Below, piece after piece: positions 26,515-35,869 of a stretch of DNA of 64,000 nucleotides. Positions within the stretch are counted from its first letter, which is position 1, and every line of letters starts with the position of its first letter. The DNA lies in NCBI GenBank assembly GCA_944384205.1, contig CALWSL010000002.1:62001-126000 (forward strand), in the 5' to 3' direction. A program made the translations under genes and the position numbers. The DNA is from an uncultured Acetatifactor sp. GTDB taxonomy: Bacteria > Bacillota > Clostridia > Lachnospirales > Lachnospiraceae. The notes under the pieces are model-generated. The model ran no database searches and had not been told where the DNA came from. It saw only the letters and a program-made list of their open reading frames with translations.

Positions 26515-27495
26515 TTACTCCTCCTCTCTGATTACCGATGTAATCCGGACAGCGTAAGAGTCTTGATTGGCGCCGGGCAAAGCGGTAAACTTTCTAATAT
26601 TCCCTACATATATATTCATGTCATTCTCCACCTTGGTATCCAACCGGATACAGTCACCCACCTGCAGGTTGACGAAATCCGATACCGATATGGTGCTCCT
26701 GCCCAATACTGCCTTGACAGGAACATCAACCTTACGTATCAATGCTTCGATATAGTCTTCATAATTCTCATCATGCTTCTCCTGCATTGTGGAATACCAA
26801 TATTTTGTATTCAATTTATCCATAACTTCTTCCAATGTAAAGAAAGGAAGACAGATATTTACAAAACCTTCTACATCCCCTATTTTTACATTCAGCGTAA
26901 CAATCGCTATCATATCATTCGGGGCTATCACCTGTGCAAACTGTGAGTTTGTCTCCATTCTGCTCAGTACAGGCGACACATCAATAACATTCTTCCATGG
27001 CTCGCGAAGAAGCTGTGTCATCATAACCAATATCTTCTCTAAAATAGTAAGTTCTATTTCTGAGAATTCTCTGGGTCTGTCCAAAGGCATTCCGCTTCCG
27101 CCAAGCATTCTGTCCAGCATCGCATATCCGAGATTAGTTGCCAAATCTATTATGATAGAACCATTAAGCGGCATAAAATTAATAATTCCTAATATAACAG
27201 GATTGGACAATGAGTTTGTAAACTCATTAAATGTAACTGTTTCTGAACTGGCTACAGCAACCTGAACATTCTTGCGAAGATATAACGGAAGATTGGTGGA
27301 TACCAGTCTGCTATAGTGTTCAAATATAATTTCCAAAGTTCTAAGATGTTCTTTTGAGAACTTTGTAGGTCGGCTGAAATCATAATTTTTGACCGGTTTA
27401 TCCTCTTTGCCCTGCATCTGGTCGGCATCCAGCTCTCCGGCTGACAACGCCGCAAGCAGATTATCTATCTCATTCTGTGAAAGGACTTCGCCCAC
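26515..27495 (-). CDS. fliM: Flagellar motor switch protein FliM
   Basis: 326 residues: N-terminal CheY-P-binding segment LSQNEIDNLLAALSAGE, a middle domain (FSRPTKFSKEHLRTLEIIFE) and a C-terminal FliN-like SpoA domain (VDVPVKAVLGRSTISVSDF). It is a C-ring subunit contacting FliG and CheY-P. It overlaps nothing but stops only three bases before the fliY start. Confidence 0.98.
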   Translation of the reverse strand: MGEVLSQNEIDNLLAALSAGELDADQMQGKEDKPVKNYDFSRPTKFSKEHLRTLEIIFEHYSRLVSTNLPLYLRKNVQVAVASSETVTFNEFTNSLSNPVILGIINFMPLNGSIIIDLATNLGYAMLDRMLGGSGMPLDRPREFSEIELTILEKILVMMTQLLREPWKNVIDVSPVLSRMETNSQFAQVIAPNDMIAIVTLNVKIGDVEGFVNICLPFFTLEEVMDKLNTKYWYSTMQEKHDENYEDYIEALIRKVDVPVKAVLGRSTISVSDFVNLQVGDCIRLDTKVENDMNIYVGNIRKFTALPGANQDSYAVRITSVIREEE

Positions 27496-27536
27496 AAATT
27501 CTCACCTCCCGTAATCAAATTCTGTCTCATGGGCTC

Positions 27537-28052
27537 TTACCCAAATTTCACTTCATTAATTGCGACCTTGTAGATAAAATCAGACTGGAACAAATCCTGA
27601 ATTGCCTGCAAAATCTCTTCTTTTATTTCTTCAAAATTACTTCTGCACTCGCTCTCTGTATGTGCAGAAACAACCGAAGTAATTGTATCTTTTATCAAAA
27701 CAGATTTCTCTTCCACCGTTCCGCTGTACTCTTTATAATCTTTATGCCTGGAATTCATCGACAATGCCACTTCAAACACAATGTACTTTTGTCTTTCTCC
27801 CTCTTCCGGCGCCAGCGGAATTGTCATTTCACTGTCAAAGCTGTAAATTTCGGTATCTTCCAGTGAAACCACCGTTTCCGCTTCTTCCTGTCCCGGCACT
27901 GTCAGCTCCAAATCAAGCACTGTCGCAATATTTGCAACCAGTTCCGCCGTCTTTTTGTTGGTTCCCATTACGCTGAACATCAGTACACTTGTAAGCACAA
28001 TATTTACAAGCAGAAGCGACAGGATTATTACTGTCATTATATTCTTCTTCAT
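27537..28052 (-). CDS. fliL: Flagellar basal body-associated protein FliL
   Basis: 171 residues from the ATG at 28052: a short cytosolic tail, one membrane helix (about 5-27) and an extracytoplasmic domain typical of FliL (EVALSMNSRHKDYKEYSG..., EEIKEEILQAIQDLFQ, VAINEVKFG at the end). FliL rings surround MotAB stators. Flanked by motB and fliM as in other Clostridia. Confidence 0.9.
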   Translation of the reverse strand: MKKNIMTVIILSLLLVNIVLTSVLMFSVMGTNKKTAELVANIATVLDLELTVPGQEEAETVVSLEDTEIYSFDSEMTIPLAPEEGERQKYIVFEVALSMNSRHKDYKEYSGTVEEKSVLIKDTITSVVSAHTESECRSNFEEIKEEILQAIQDLFQSDFIYKVAINEVKFG

Positions 28053-28115
28053 TACAAATCTCACCTTTCACCCAGTCCGCATTTACAGACCTTTCTGCCC
28101 CTTCCAAAAACAAAA

Positions 28116-28931
28116 TTAAGAGGGATTATAAATCTTAATTTCAACCCTTCTGTTTTTACTTCTGCCCTCTTCCGTAGAATTATCAGCTATCGGAACCCGC
28201 TGTCCCATTCCCGAATGTTTCAAATCCGTGGGGTTTATCGCAGTATTCTCCGACAGATAATAGAACACTGTCAATGCTCTCGCACTGCTGAGTTCCTCAT
28301 TGCTTGCATACATAGGACTGCTAATCGGCACATTGTCGGTATGTCCTTCAATTTCAATTATGCCGTTTGCATAACGTTCCAGTATCACGCCAACCTTGTC
28401 CAGCACTTCCTTTGCTTCCTCTTTCAGCTCTGCGCTTCCGGAGTCAAATAAAAGCGCGCCTTTCATCGTCAGCTGTACATACTGGGAAGTAAAGCTTACT
28501 TCCACCTGATTTCCCATCTGATTCTCATTAACGGCTTCCTCTACAGCCTCCGACATGATTTCGTTTTCCTGCAGCTTCTGTTCCTCCAGCATCTGCTCCA
28601 GTTCCCCCCGGCTTTCATTTTCCTGGAGATTTTCTGAATCAGAATCATCCTCACTGCTCTTTCCCATACTGTTTATGTAATCATCCAGCTCATTTAACTG
28701 GCTGACACCGTTGCTCATCAAAATACCTTCTCCGATAGCAGTAGAACCTGCCGAAAAAATACTAAAGGTATTACTCATGGCAGCTACCATCTCATTGTAT
28801 TTTGCTTCATCTACCGTAGACATGGCAAACAACATAATGAAGAAACACAACAGCAAATTCATCAGGTCGCTGAATGTTGTCTGCCACGCCGGCGCCCCCG
28901 GCGGCGGTGTATCTTCTCTTCTTTTTGCCAC
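28116..28931 (-). CDS. motB: Flagellar stator protein MotB
   Basis: 271 residues. One membrane helix holds the essential proton-pathway Asp22 (TTFSDLMNLLLCFFIMLF). A charged periplasmic linker follows, then a C-terminal OmpA-like peptidoglycan-binding domain (IIEIEGHTDNVPISS, LSSARALTVFYYL, NRRVEIKI). It starts with GTG overlapping the motA stop codon (TAGTG). Ser/Asp context does not clearly settle proton versus sodium coupling. Confidence 0.96.
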   Translation of the reverse strand: MAKRREDTPPPGAPAWQTTFSDLMNLLLCFFIMLFAMSTVDEAKYNEMVAAMSNTFSIFSAGSTAIGEGILMSNGVSQLNELDDYINSMGKSSEDDSDSENLQENESRGELEQMLEEQKLQENEIMSEAVEEAVNENQMGNQVEVSFTSQYVQLTMKGALLFDSGSAELKEEAKEVLDKVGVILERYANGIIEIEGHTDNVPISSPMYASNEELSSARALTVFYYLSENTAINPTDLKHSGMGQRVPIADNSTEEGRSKNRRVEIKIYNPS

Positions 28932-29722
28932 TACTCTTCACCCCCCGTTTCTTCCTCAGGGTTTACTCTGTCCTTAGGAGCCAGGAAGGACTTCAGTTTT
29001 TCTTCAATAACACGGGGGTTCTCGCCCGCCTGAATTGACAGAAGACCTTCAATCATAACTTCCTTCTGCATCATTTCGGCTGCATTATTCGCTTTAAGCT
29101 TGTTTGCGACAGGGATACATATCCAGTTTGCCAAAACAGAACCATAAAATGTTGTAACAAGCGCAACTGCCATTGCCGGTCCGATTGCCGCTACATCCTC
29201 CATATTATAAAGCATGTCTACCAATCCGATAAGGGTACCAATCATACCCCACGCAGGACCCATGGCACCGAGTGTCTCCCAGAATCCAATCAGATCTTTG
29301 TGACGACCTTCAATACTCACAAGCTCAGTCTCCATAATCGCCCTTACCAAATCCGGATCTGTTCCGTCAACAATTAAGAGAATACCCTTCTTTAAAAAGG
29401 GCTCGTCCAAATCCGTTGCCGCCTCTTCCAATGATAACAGTCCTTCCTTGCGGGCAATATTAGACAACTCTATGATCTTGGCAATCATATCTGTCGTGTT
29501 TAATGTTGCCGTCTTGAAGATAAGTGTAAAGGACTTCAGACCACCTATGAAATTCTGCATGCTGACCGATGCCAACGTACAGGAAAAGGCACCGCCAAAA
29601 GTAATAATAGCGGAGGGATAATCAACATATTCACCCAGACCTCCAATACCCGCACTACTGATAAGACCAAATACGAGCATTACTACACCTAAAATAATAC
29701 CTGCTAAGGAAGCTATATCCAC
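28931..29722 (-). CDS. motA: Flagellar stator protein MotA
   Basis: About 263 residues with four membrane helices and a large cytosolic loop (about 65-145) with the family motif ARKEGLLSLEE and the downstream GMIGTLIGLVDML...IGPAMAVALVTTFYGSVLAN. With MotB it forms the torque-generating channel. Start placed at the GTG at 29722, since AGGTGA lies six bases upstream; the GTG at 29731 overlaps that site. It is in the fla operon as in many Clostridia, unlike in Bacillus. Confidence 0.95.
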   Translation of the reverse strand: MDIASLAGIILGVVMLVFGLISSAGIGGLGEYVDYPSAIITFGGAFSCTLASVSMQNFIGGLKSFTLIFKTATLNTTDMIAKIIELSNIARKEGLLSLEEAATDLDEPFLKKGILLIVDGTDPDLVRAIMETELVSIEGRHKDLIGFWETLGAMGPAWGMIGTLIGLVDMLYNMEDVAAIGPAMAVALVTTFYGSVLANWICIPVANKLKANNAAEMMQKEVMIEGLLSIQAGENPRVIEEKLKSFLAPKDRVNPEEETGGEE

Positions 29723-29754
29723 GGAAATCACCTAACATTCTGCATTTTTTGAAA

Positions 29755-29940
29755 TTATTCTGCAAAAATATCCTTTCTATACAATTTTACAAGATTTTTT
29801 ATCTCTTGTCTACTTTCTTTTACAATTATTTTTCTGCCTGTCGTAAGGGTAATCACAGTATCAGGCGTTTCTTCCACAATTTCAAACAAATGTGGGTTTA
29901 CTAATATCTTTACTCCGTTAATTTTTGTCACTTCTACCAT
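29755..29940 (-). CDS. flbD: FlbD/SwrD family flagellar protein
   Basis: 61 residues: VEVTKINGVKILVNPHLFEI, then VITLTTGRKIIVKES, the standard FlbD pattern. The Bacillus homologue SwrD raises flagellar power by promoting stator gene expression. Here it lies directly upstream of motA-motB and downstream of flgE, with AAGGAGG before the ATG. Confidence 0.9.
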   Translation of the reverse strand: MVEVTKINGVKILVNPHLFEIVEETPDTVITLTTGRKIIVKESRQEIKNLVKLYRKDIFAE

Positions 29941-29968
29941 TATTTACCCTCCTTATTCATTTTTTGAC

Positions 29969-29998
29969 AGTAAGGGACGGATTGTTCCGTCCCTTACT
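29969..29998 (-). repeat. Strong hairpin between flgE and flbD
   Basis: A perfect 13-base-pair inverted repeat (arms 29969-29981 and 29986-29998, four-base loop, G/C-rich) sits in the flgE-flbD spacer. In the operon's direction it is not followed by a U-tract, so a full terminator is unlikely; on the opposite strand it is followed by U-rich sequence. It may protect the 3' end of the flgE message or attenuate downstream expression. Confidence 0.7.
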
Positions 29999-30020
29999 AT
30001 TTTATTTATTAACCTGTTTA

Positions 30021-31784
30021 TTATCTCTTGAGGTTGGTCAATTCCTCAAGCATCGTATCCGAAACAGTAATAATACGGCTGTTTGCCTGGAAACCACGCT
30101 GTGTTGTAATCATTTCGGTAAATTCCGAAGACAAATCTACATTACTCATTTCCAACTGACCTGTGGACATATATCCGCCGTTGGCAGTTACATCCACACC
30201 GATACCGTCAAACTCGCCGGAGTTTAAGGTTGCCGAATACAGGTTGTCTCCCTGTTTTTCCAAACCGGAGGCATTGGCAAACTCTGCAGTAGCTATCTGA
30301 CCAAGCAGTTTCGTCATACCGTTGTCATAGCTTGCATAAATCATACCGTTTTGCTGGATGGACACACCGATCATGTCACCGCTGCGGCGTCCGGTACCAA
30401 GTCCGTCTAAATCTCCTTTTTCAGCTCCGATTGTGGAGGTTCCTTTGTTATCAACCATGGAACTCTCTGAGAGATCAATCACAATATCAGAGAAGTTGCC
30501 GCCCAGTGCGGAAAGCCCCAGAGTAACAGTCGTTTGTGTCGTGGAACCGCCGATACCGGAAAATTTACCGTTATCCGGATTGTAAGTAACAGTGGTACCG
30601 TCAAAATATCTTCCGGCAATATCAAAAGTAGTTGCCGCACCTCCCGCAGAATCTGTATTGTCAAACATCGGGAACTCATTATCTCCGGCATCCGTTGCCA
30701 GATTATACATCATTTGTTCTATAGAAACCGGATCCCCTGTATTTTCATCCGTGATATACAGATTCAGAAACTCTTCAGTGGAGCCTTCGTAACTATATGC
30801 TCTCGCGATGTTATCCATCATCTCTCCGATGGTCATAGTCAGACCGCTTCCGTCCTGAATCGTAACCTCTGTATCAAAATCCTGCAAGGTTCCGTCAGCA
30901 TTAAACATGGAAGGATCCGTTACAAAAGAAGCATAGGTCGTTGTTCCGTCCTGAGACAACAGTTTCTTTGTCGCCTTATCCCAGGTATAACCGGCATTAT
31001 TAAAGCTTACGGTAGTAGGTCTCTCCTGAAGCAGACCGTCAGATCCAAAAGTAACGCCTGAGATATCAATCTCATTTCCCACTGAATCAATCAGTCTGTC
31101 AAACTCTAAACTATATTCGTTTGTAGCCGTTGACTGCTTAAATACCAGTCTTGCCGTGTAACTGTAGCCCAGCGCATCATAGAAATTCAGATTAACCGAC
31201 TTACCGTTAGCGCTTGTTACATCCGTATCATTTCTATCAAGAATACCCGACACATATGCCCTTGAAGTAGCTTCAGGCGGGTATGTCATATTGGCAGAGT
31301 GCATAATACGGAGTGCAGCTACGGTATCCTGCTTAATATTCTGGGTTTCTTCATCGACTCCCCATCCCATAACATTATAACCCGTGCTGGTCATTGCAAG
31401 GTTGCCTGCGCCGTCTACATAGAAGGAACCATCTCTTGTGAAGTAATTTGATATACCGTCACTTACAACAAAGAAATTGTCTCCGGTAATCATAATGTCA
31501 AAAGGATTTCCTGTAGACTGAGCTGCGCCCTGTGTCGTAATGGCGATGTTGATTGCGCCGGATTTTACACCGAGACCAATCTGTCTTGCATTGGTACCGC
31601 CGGTACCGGTTGCTGCGTTAGGTCCGCTTGCCTTCTGTGTGGTCTGGCTCATCAGATCACTGAACGTAATAGAGCTGGATTTGAATGCGGTTGTGTTCAC
31701 ATTGGCGATATTATTACCAATTACATCCATTTTTGTCTGGTGTGTCTTTAAGCCCGATACACCAGAGTATAATGATCTCATCAT
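30021..31784 (-). CDS. flgE: Flagellar hook protein FlgE
   Basis: 587 residues. The rod/hook N-terminal signature (MMRSLYSGVSGLKTHQTKMD, then IGNNIANVNTTAFKSS) and the C-terminal helix (LSSEFTEMITTQRGFQANSR, then TVSDTMLEELTNL) are present. Central D1/D2 beta domains are longer than in Bacillus. It builds the hook after rod completion. Preceded by AAGGAGG. In this operon it follows flgD and the TIGR02530-type gene, the usual hook block. Confidence 0.97.
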   Translation of the reverse strand: MMRSLYSGVSGLKTHQTKMDVIGNNIANVNTTAFKSSSITFSDLMSQTTQKASGPNAATGTGGTNARQIGLGVKSGAINIAITTQGAAQSTGNPFDIMITGDNFFVVSDGISNYFTRDGSFYVDGAGNLAMTSTGYNVMGWGVDEETQNIKQDTVAALRIMHSANMTYPPEATSRAYVSGILDRNDTDVTSANGKSVNLNFYDALGYSYTARLVFKQSTATNEYSLEFDRLIDSVGNEIDISGVTFGSDGLLQERPTTVSFNNAGYTWDKATKKLLSQDGTTTYASFVTDPSMFNADGTLQDFDTEVTIQDGSGLTMTIGEMMDNIARAYSYEGSTEEFLNLYITDENTGDPVSIEQMMYNLATDAGDNEFPMFDNTDSAGGAATTFDIAGRYFDGTTVTYNPDNGKFSGIGGSTTQTTVTLGLSALGGNFSDIVIDLSESSMVDNKGTSTIGAEKGDLDGLGTGRRSGDMIGVSIQQNGMIYASYDNGMTKLLGQIATAEFANASGLEKQGDNLYSATLNSGEFDGIGVDVTANGGYMSTGQLEMSNVDLSSEFTEMITTQRGFQANSRIITVSDTMLEELTNLKR

Positions 31785-31860
31785 AGTATTTGTTCCTCCT
31801 TAAACGGAACCGGTTTCCCTCTGTCATTCAGGAAACATAAAACCTCCTTGTAAGGTCCGG

Positions 31861-32268
31861 TTACATAATTACAGCCCCGTTAATATTTGTAAATACATTA
31901 TCTGTTGTTTCAGTACTGTCCATTGCGGTTACAACGGTATGATTCGGTACATTTACAATAAATGCCAATTCATCCACAATAACCAAAGAGTCCTTGATTC
32001 CTTTCTGTCCGGCTTTTCTGGCGCCGTCATTGAGTCTCTCCAGCTGTTCTTCGGTAAGGGAAATATTACGATCCTCTAATCTGCCAGCCGCATGTTTTGA
32101 AAACTTAAGCTCCTGCGTTTCTGTTTTCTCAGCGCTGCTTTTCTGCCGTAAAATTTCCTGAAAAGAAAGCCCTTCTGCATTTCTGCTTTCACCGACATTT
32201 GTACTTTTGCCAAAATACCGGTCCGTAAGCTGTTCAATGGAAAGGAATCCGTTTTTCTGAATATCCAT
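31861..32268 (-). CDS. TIGR02530-type flagellar operon protein
   Basis: 135 residues from the ATG at 32268 (MDIQKNGFLSIEQLTDRYFG), four bases after the flgD stop. The frame is open further upstream but this would overlap flgD. The C-terminal half carries ELKFSKHAAGRLEDRNISLT and DSLVIVDELAFIVNVPNHTV, the diagnostic pattern of the family found between flgD and flgE in Firmicutes. Cytosolic, no membrane segment. Its role in hook assembly is not well defined. Confidence 0.88.
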   Translation of the reverse strand: MDIQKNGFLSIEQLTDRYFGKSTNVGESRNAEGLSFQEILRQKSSAEKTETQELKFSKHAAGRLEDRNISLTEEQLERLNDGARKAGQKGIKDSLVIVDELAFIVNVPNHTVVTAMDSTETTDNVFTNINGAVIM

Positions 32269-32272
32269 ATTC

Positions 32273-33007
32273 CTAAACTCCTGTGTCTTCTGTGCCGGTT
32301 CCTTCCGTGTTTTCTGCACCATCTGTGTCTTCCGGATTATCCGTATCGTCTGTACCGGAATTTTCTCCTGCAGCAAGTCTTAATTCCTTCAATTTCTCAA
32401 TATACTTGTTCAGATTGGTTAAAACATCCGATGCAATAAAGGATTTTTCATAATCTGTCATCTCGTTATATTCTTTTTCAAGCGCATCAATTGTATCTGC
32501 ATCTGACAGCTCAATGGAATATACATTTGGAAGCTTATTGATCTTGGCAACAAACTCATATGCCTTATCATACGCCGCAATGTACTCCGGATCGACAACA
32601 GTATCCAAATCCTCCAGAGAATAAAGTTCCTCGTTGATGGCAAGATATGCCTTGTTATTTTCATAAACAACATAATCTACCTTACCGCGAACGTAATTGG
32701 TCTCTCCGGATGAGGTGGTGGTTTTAATGTAAACCTCTTCTCCAACAAGTGCGCTTGCTCTCTGTAAGTCAAAACTTTCAGACATATTCTGCAGCGACTC
32801 TACCTGTGAGAACTGTGCGTACTGTGATATGTACTCAGTATTGGAGGTGGGCTCCAGCGGGTCCTGATATTTCATCTGTGCGACCAAAAGCTGCAAAAAC
32901 GCGTCCTTATCCATCCCGGTGTTTGAAGTACCAGAAGTATTCTTTAGGGAATTCTGAGAAGTCGTCTCAACTATTTTACCATCTTCTACCGGTGCTACTA
33001 ATGCCAT
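32273..33007 (-). CDS. flgD: Hook-capping protein FlgD with an unusual acidic tail
   Basis: 244 residues. The family-defining N-terminal block is visible: DKDAFLQLLVAQMKYQDPLE and SNTEYISQYAQFSQVESLQN. A short middle beta segment (about 85-130) follows. The last part differs from the usual FlgD: a helical stretch and then a ~30-residue Asp/Glu/Thr/Gly/Asn-rich tail (about 215-244). It acts as the temporary hook cap outside the cell. Confidence 0.92.
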   Translation of the reverse strand: MALVAPVEDGKIVETTSQNSLKNTSGTSNTGMDKDAFLQLLVAQMKYQDPLEPTSNTEYISQYAQFSQVESLQNMSESFDLQRASALVGEEVYIKTTTSSGETNYVRGKVDYVVYENNKAYLAINEELYSLEDLDTVVDPEYIAAYDKAYEFVAKINKLPNVYSIELSDADTIDALEKEYNEMTDYEKSFIASDVLTNLNKYIEKLKELRLAAGENSGTDDTDNPEDTDGAENTEGTGTEDTGV

Positions 33008-33045
33008 ATTTTTCTCCTTTCCAATACGTTTAACGTATTTCCTTA

Positions 33046-34449
33046 TTATGCGGTGTAATCCACCGTACTGCCATTTGCCGCCATCATCTCTGCAGCCAGC
33101 TGGTCCTCTTCCTCCATGGTATCCAGATTTTCCATGGTAAGCGCACCATCCAACCGGATTCTGCGGGTTCTGACTTTTTTGTCAGGTTCGTTTTGACTTC
33201 TGCCGCGTCCCTGCTCCAGATTCTGCTCAAACTGATGTGTCTGTACTGTAATCTCTATCGCATCAACCTTCACACCCTGCTCAGCAAAGTTTTCCTTTAA
33301 CTGAATCATCTGGCTCTCGAGCACCGCTTTTACTGTCTCATTTTGCGTAAAAAACTGTGCCGTGATATTTCCGCCCTTTGATGATACGTGAATCTGCAAG
33401 GTTCCCAGGTTTTCGGGATGAAGCTGCATTTCCACATTGGAGACATCGGGTTTTATCTGGATTTTCATATAATCCATAATCTGCCTCATGATGTCCGTTG
33501 CGTCCGTATCCCACGCAGAAGTTGTCTGTGTAAGCTGTTGAAGCTGTGGTTCAAAACCTTCTGTTTTCAGATTCTGCAATAATAAATTGCCGCTCAGACT
33601 CTTATCCATTGCAGCATTCGTTTTGGAATCCGCGGGTTTTTGCGACTGATTTTGGGTCTGTTTTCCGCTTTGTTCCTCTGCGGCTACATTACGGACTGTG
33701 GTTTCTGACGAATTCTGTTCTTCCGCATAAGTCTCTGCTTTTACGGCGTCAGTATTGTTTTTGGCAGAAACTTCTTTGTCCACTGTTATTTCAACAGGGG
33801 GAATGTCCGTTTCCTGAATACCTTCGCTTTCCGCAGCAATCTGCACAAGCTGTTCCGCATCCATCTGTAATACTTCACTGCTTTGCTCCAAAAGGGCATC
33901 TGCCTGCTGCATCAATGTCTGATAATCCAGATACAAACCTTCATCCATAAGAAGTGAAGTCGCACTGTCTGCTCCCGCTGCCGCCAAAAGCAGTTCTCCC
34001 AGACTATCCTGCTGCAGCACGTCAAGCTGACCGATACCAAGATCGTCCATCAATCCCTGCACTTCTTCGACTGTCATGTCAAAGGTTTCCGCAATCTGCT
34101 GTATTAATTCAGTTGCTGCCGCTCCAAGGACTTCCATCGCCCGATCCCATTCCTGCGGAGACAGATTGTCGATATCACTTTTGGAACTTTTATCCGCAGT
34201 CTGGTTTTCCTTCACCACGGGCTTGCTGCTTTCCTTCAGTTTCAAGGAATCTCTTACATCGACATCCTCTTCCTTACGGATAGTTTGTGATCCGGCTGCC
34301 GCATTCTGCGAAAGGCTGTTTTTATCTGTCCGGTTATTCCAGACAGCTTCAAAGCTTACAGAACCGGAAGACTGAATCTGTTTTCCGATACCGGATGCTG
34401 CATTGCTGTTCAGCATTGAGCCAATGTCTTTTACCTGCATACTCGCCAT
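33046..34449 (-). CDS. fliK: Flagellar hook-length control protein FliK
   Basis: 467 residues from the ATG at 34449, chosen because AAAGGAGGG lies just upstream; an in-frame ATG at 34491 has no such site. The long N-terminal ruler region is low in complexity (Gln/Ser/Glu/Ala). The C-terminal FliK domain (about 330-420) has MQLHPENLGTLQIHVSSKG and VKAVLESQMIQLKENFAEQG, the conserved core that interacts with FlhB. It lies between ylxF/motE and flgD. Confidence 0.93.
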   Translation of the reverse strand: MASMQVKDIGSMLNSNAASGIGKQIQSSGSVSFEAVWNNRTDKNSLSQNAAAGSQTIRKEEDVDVRDSLKLKESSKPVVKENQTADKSSKSDIDNLSPQEWDRAMEVLGAAATELIQQIAETFDMTVEEVQGLMDDLGIGQLDVLQQDSLGELLLAAAGADSATSLLMDEGLYLDYQTLMQQADALLEQSSEVLQMDAEQLVQIAAESEGIQETDIPPVEITVDKEVSAKNNTDAVKAETYAEEQNSSETTVRNVAAEEQSGKQTQNQSQKPADSKTNAAMDKSLSGNLLLQNLKTEGFEPQLQQLTQTTSAWDTDATDIMRQIMDYMKIQIKPDVSNVEMQLHPENLGTLQIHVSSKGGNITAQFFTQNETVKAVLESQMIQLKENFAEQGVKVDAIEITVQTHQFEQNLEQGRGRSQNEPDKKVRTRRIRLDGALTMENLDTMEEEDQLAAEMMAANGSTVDYTA

Positions 34450-34543
34450 ATTATCCCTCCTTTCTTTCCTATTATATTGTAACAAATGCACAAATGCCCA
34501 TTACAGGCATTCATAGAATATATCGAATTTTAACAGGTATTTC

Positions 34544-35404
34544 TTAAGATTCCGGGTCCAGAATTTTCGTCAGGCGGGCTGCCACATCGGAATTCATAGC
34601 TCCCAGAATAGCGCCTCTGTCCTCTGCACTCATCACCTTTAAAATACGTGCCGCCAAATCCAGATTGTCTGTCATCGCTTCAAAAATCTCTGCCGCCTGC
34701 TTGGGCTTCATTTCTGAATAGGTGGTCGCAAAGTCCTGAATCTCCTGACTCTCCTCAATCTGGGTAACTACCTGCTTGTAAATATACTCAGCCGTTGTCG
34801 GGTCCATAGATTCATAATATTTTTGGTATTCCTCCACACCGGGTCCCTTTTCAGAATATACAACCTCTTCATAGAACTCCGTACGGATACGCTGGAATTC
34901 CACCTGCTTTTCCTCGAATTCCTTTAATCTGACCACTTCCGCCTTCAAACTCGTTATTTCTTCATCCTTGGAGGAAGATTCCGTCTGGGCTTTTTCCAAT
35001 TCTTTCTCTAACGTCCGGATCTGCTCAACCGCATCCGCCAAACTCGTATAGCCTCCATAATTCTCGGAATCCGTTGTCTCTGTCAGCTCCGTTCCCGGAA
35101 GGATTTTATTCACCACCGGCACATCCTGCAGGAGCGGTGTAAGTACGTTGCTGCCAAATCCACCGATATCCAGCTTAATAATAATACAAATCACGGCAAG
35201 CCACAATGCAACAATCAAGATAGTAGCCCCGAAAGTCAGCAGACCGTTGCTTTCCTCGTCCTCAATCAGAGCATCTTCGCGTTTCGCAATTTCCTTTGCC
35301 CTGCGTTTTGCTTCCTTTTTCTGTTCCCTCTGTTGTTTTTTCAGTTGTTTCTTTTCATCCTGTATTTTTTTCTTTTCTGACTCTGCCGCCATTTCTGCTG
35401 CCAT
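34544..35404 (-). CDS. YlxF/MotE-type coiled-coil membrane protein (MgtE-N-like domain)
   Basis: 286 residues: a very basic/charged N-terminal coil (about 8-45), one membrane helix (about 53-74), an acidic coiled coil (about 115-165), and a C-terminal helical domain with MKPKQAAEIFEAMTDNLDLAA and MSAEDRGAILGAMNSDVAAR, as in the N-terminal domain of MgtE. This is the architecture of YlxF/MotE-type proteins encoded between fliJ and fliK. Start overlaps the fliJ stop (TGATG). Confidence 0.85.
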   Translation of the reverse strand: MAAEMAAESEKKKIQDEKKQLKKQQREQKKEAKRRAKEIAKREDALIEDEESNGLLTFGATILIVALWLAVICIIIKLDIGGFGSNVLTPLLQDVPVVNKILPGTELTETTDSENYGGYTSLADAVEQIRTLEKELEKAQTESSSKDEEITSLKAEVVRLKEFEEKQVEFQRIRTEFYEEVVYSEKGPGVEEYQKYYESMDPTTAEYIYKQVVTQIEESQEIQDFATTYSEMKPKQAAEIFEAMTDNLDLAARILKVMSAEDRGAILGAMNSDVAARLTKILDPES

Positions 35405-35859
35405 CAGTTTTTCACCTGCCTTTTTTGACCATATGTATAACTGGTTAACTCATCTATCGACTTGCTTTCCTGCCTGTTTTCTTCCCGCAGAAATTCCTCA
35501 AACGCCTTTTCATGCAATGTTTCATGAGTTTTACGTTCCTTCATTACCTCTGTCAGCCTCTCTCTTGCATCCTCCAGATTCTTCCGCGCCTTCGCAACCT
35601 GCTTCTGCTGCAGCACAATATACTGATCCATCATAAGAATTGCACTCTTGGTATCCTCAATCTCTCTGACCTTAAGCGTTCCCTTAAGAAGCCCTCTCGC
35701 TTCCTCCTCATAGTCAGCTTTTCTTTGAAACAGCGCCGCAAGCTTTTCTTCCTCTTCATCCAGTGCATTCTTCGCCGCCGAAAACTGTTGTTTCGCCTGC
35801 GTTTCCATTTTCATTTTAATGTCCAGAATACTCTGTAGCGAATATCGGAACCTTGCCAT
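35404..35859 (-). CDS. fliJ: Flagellar export protein FliJ
   Basis: 151 residues, nearly all helical and charged, forming the coiled-coil rod that sits in the FliI hexamer. The N-terminal FRYSLQSILDIKMKMETQAK is typical. Position between fliI and ylxF/motE supports the call even though FliJ sequences vary. The ATG at 35859, with AGGTGAG upstream, is preferred over the in-frame GTG at 35865. Confidence 0.9.
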   Translation of the reverse strand: MARFRYSLQSILDIKMKMETQAKQQFSAAKNALDEEEEKLAALFQRKADYEEEARGLLKGTLKVREIEDTKSAILMMDQYIVLQQKQVAKARKNLEDARERLTEVMKERKTHETLHEKAFEEFLREENRQESKSIDELTSYTYGQKRQVKN

Positions 35860-35869
35860 AATCACTCAC

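Noticed and set aside
32269-32376. 36-codon upstream extension of the TIGR02530-type gene
   Set aside because: It would overlap flgD by about 100 bases and the family begins at the ATG at 32268.
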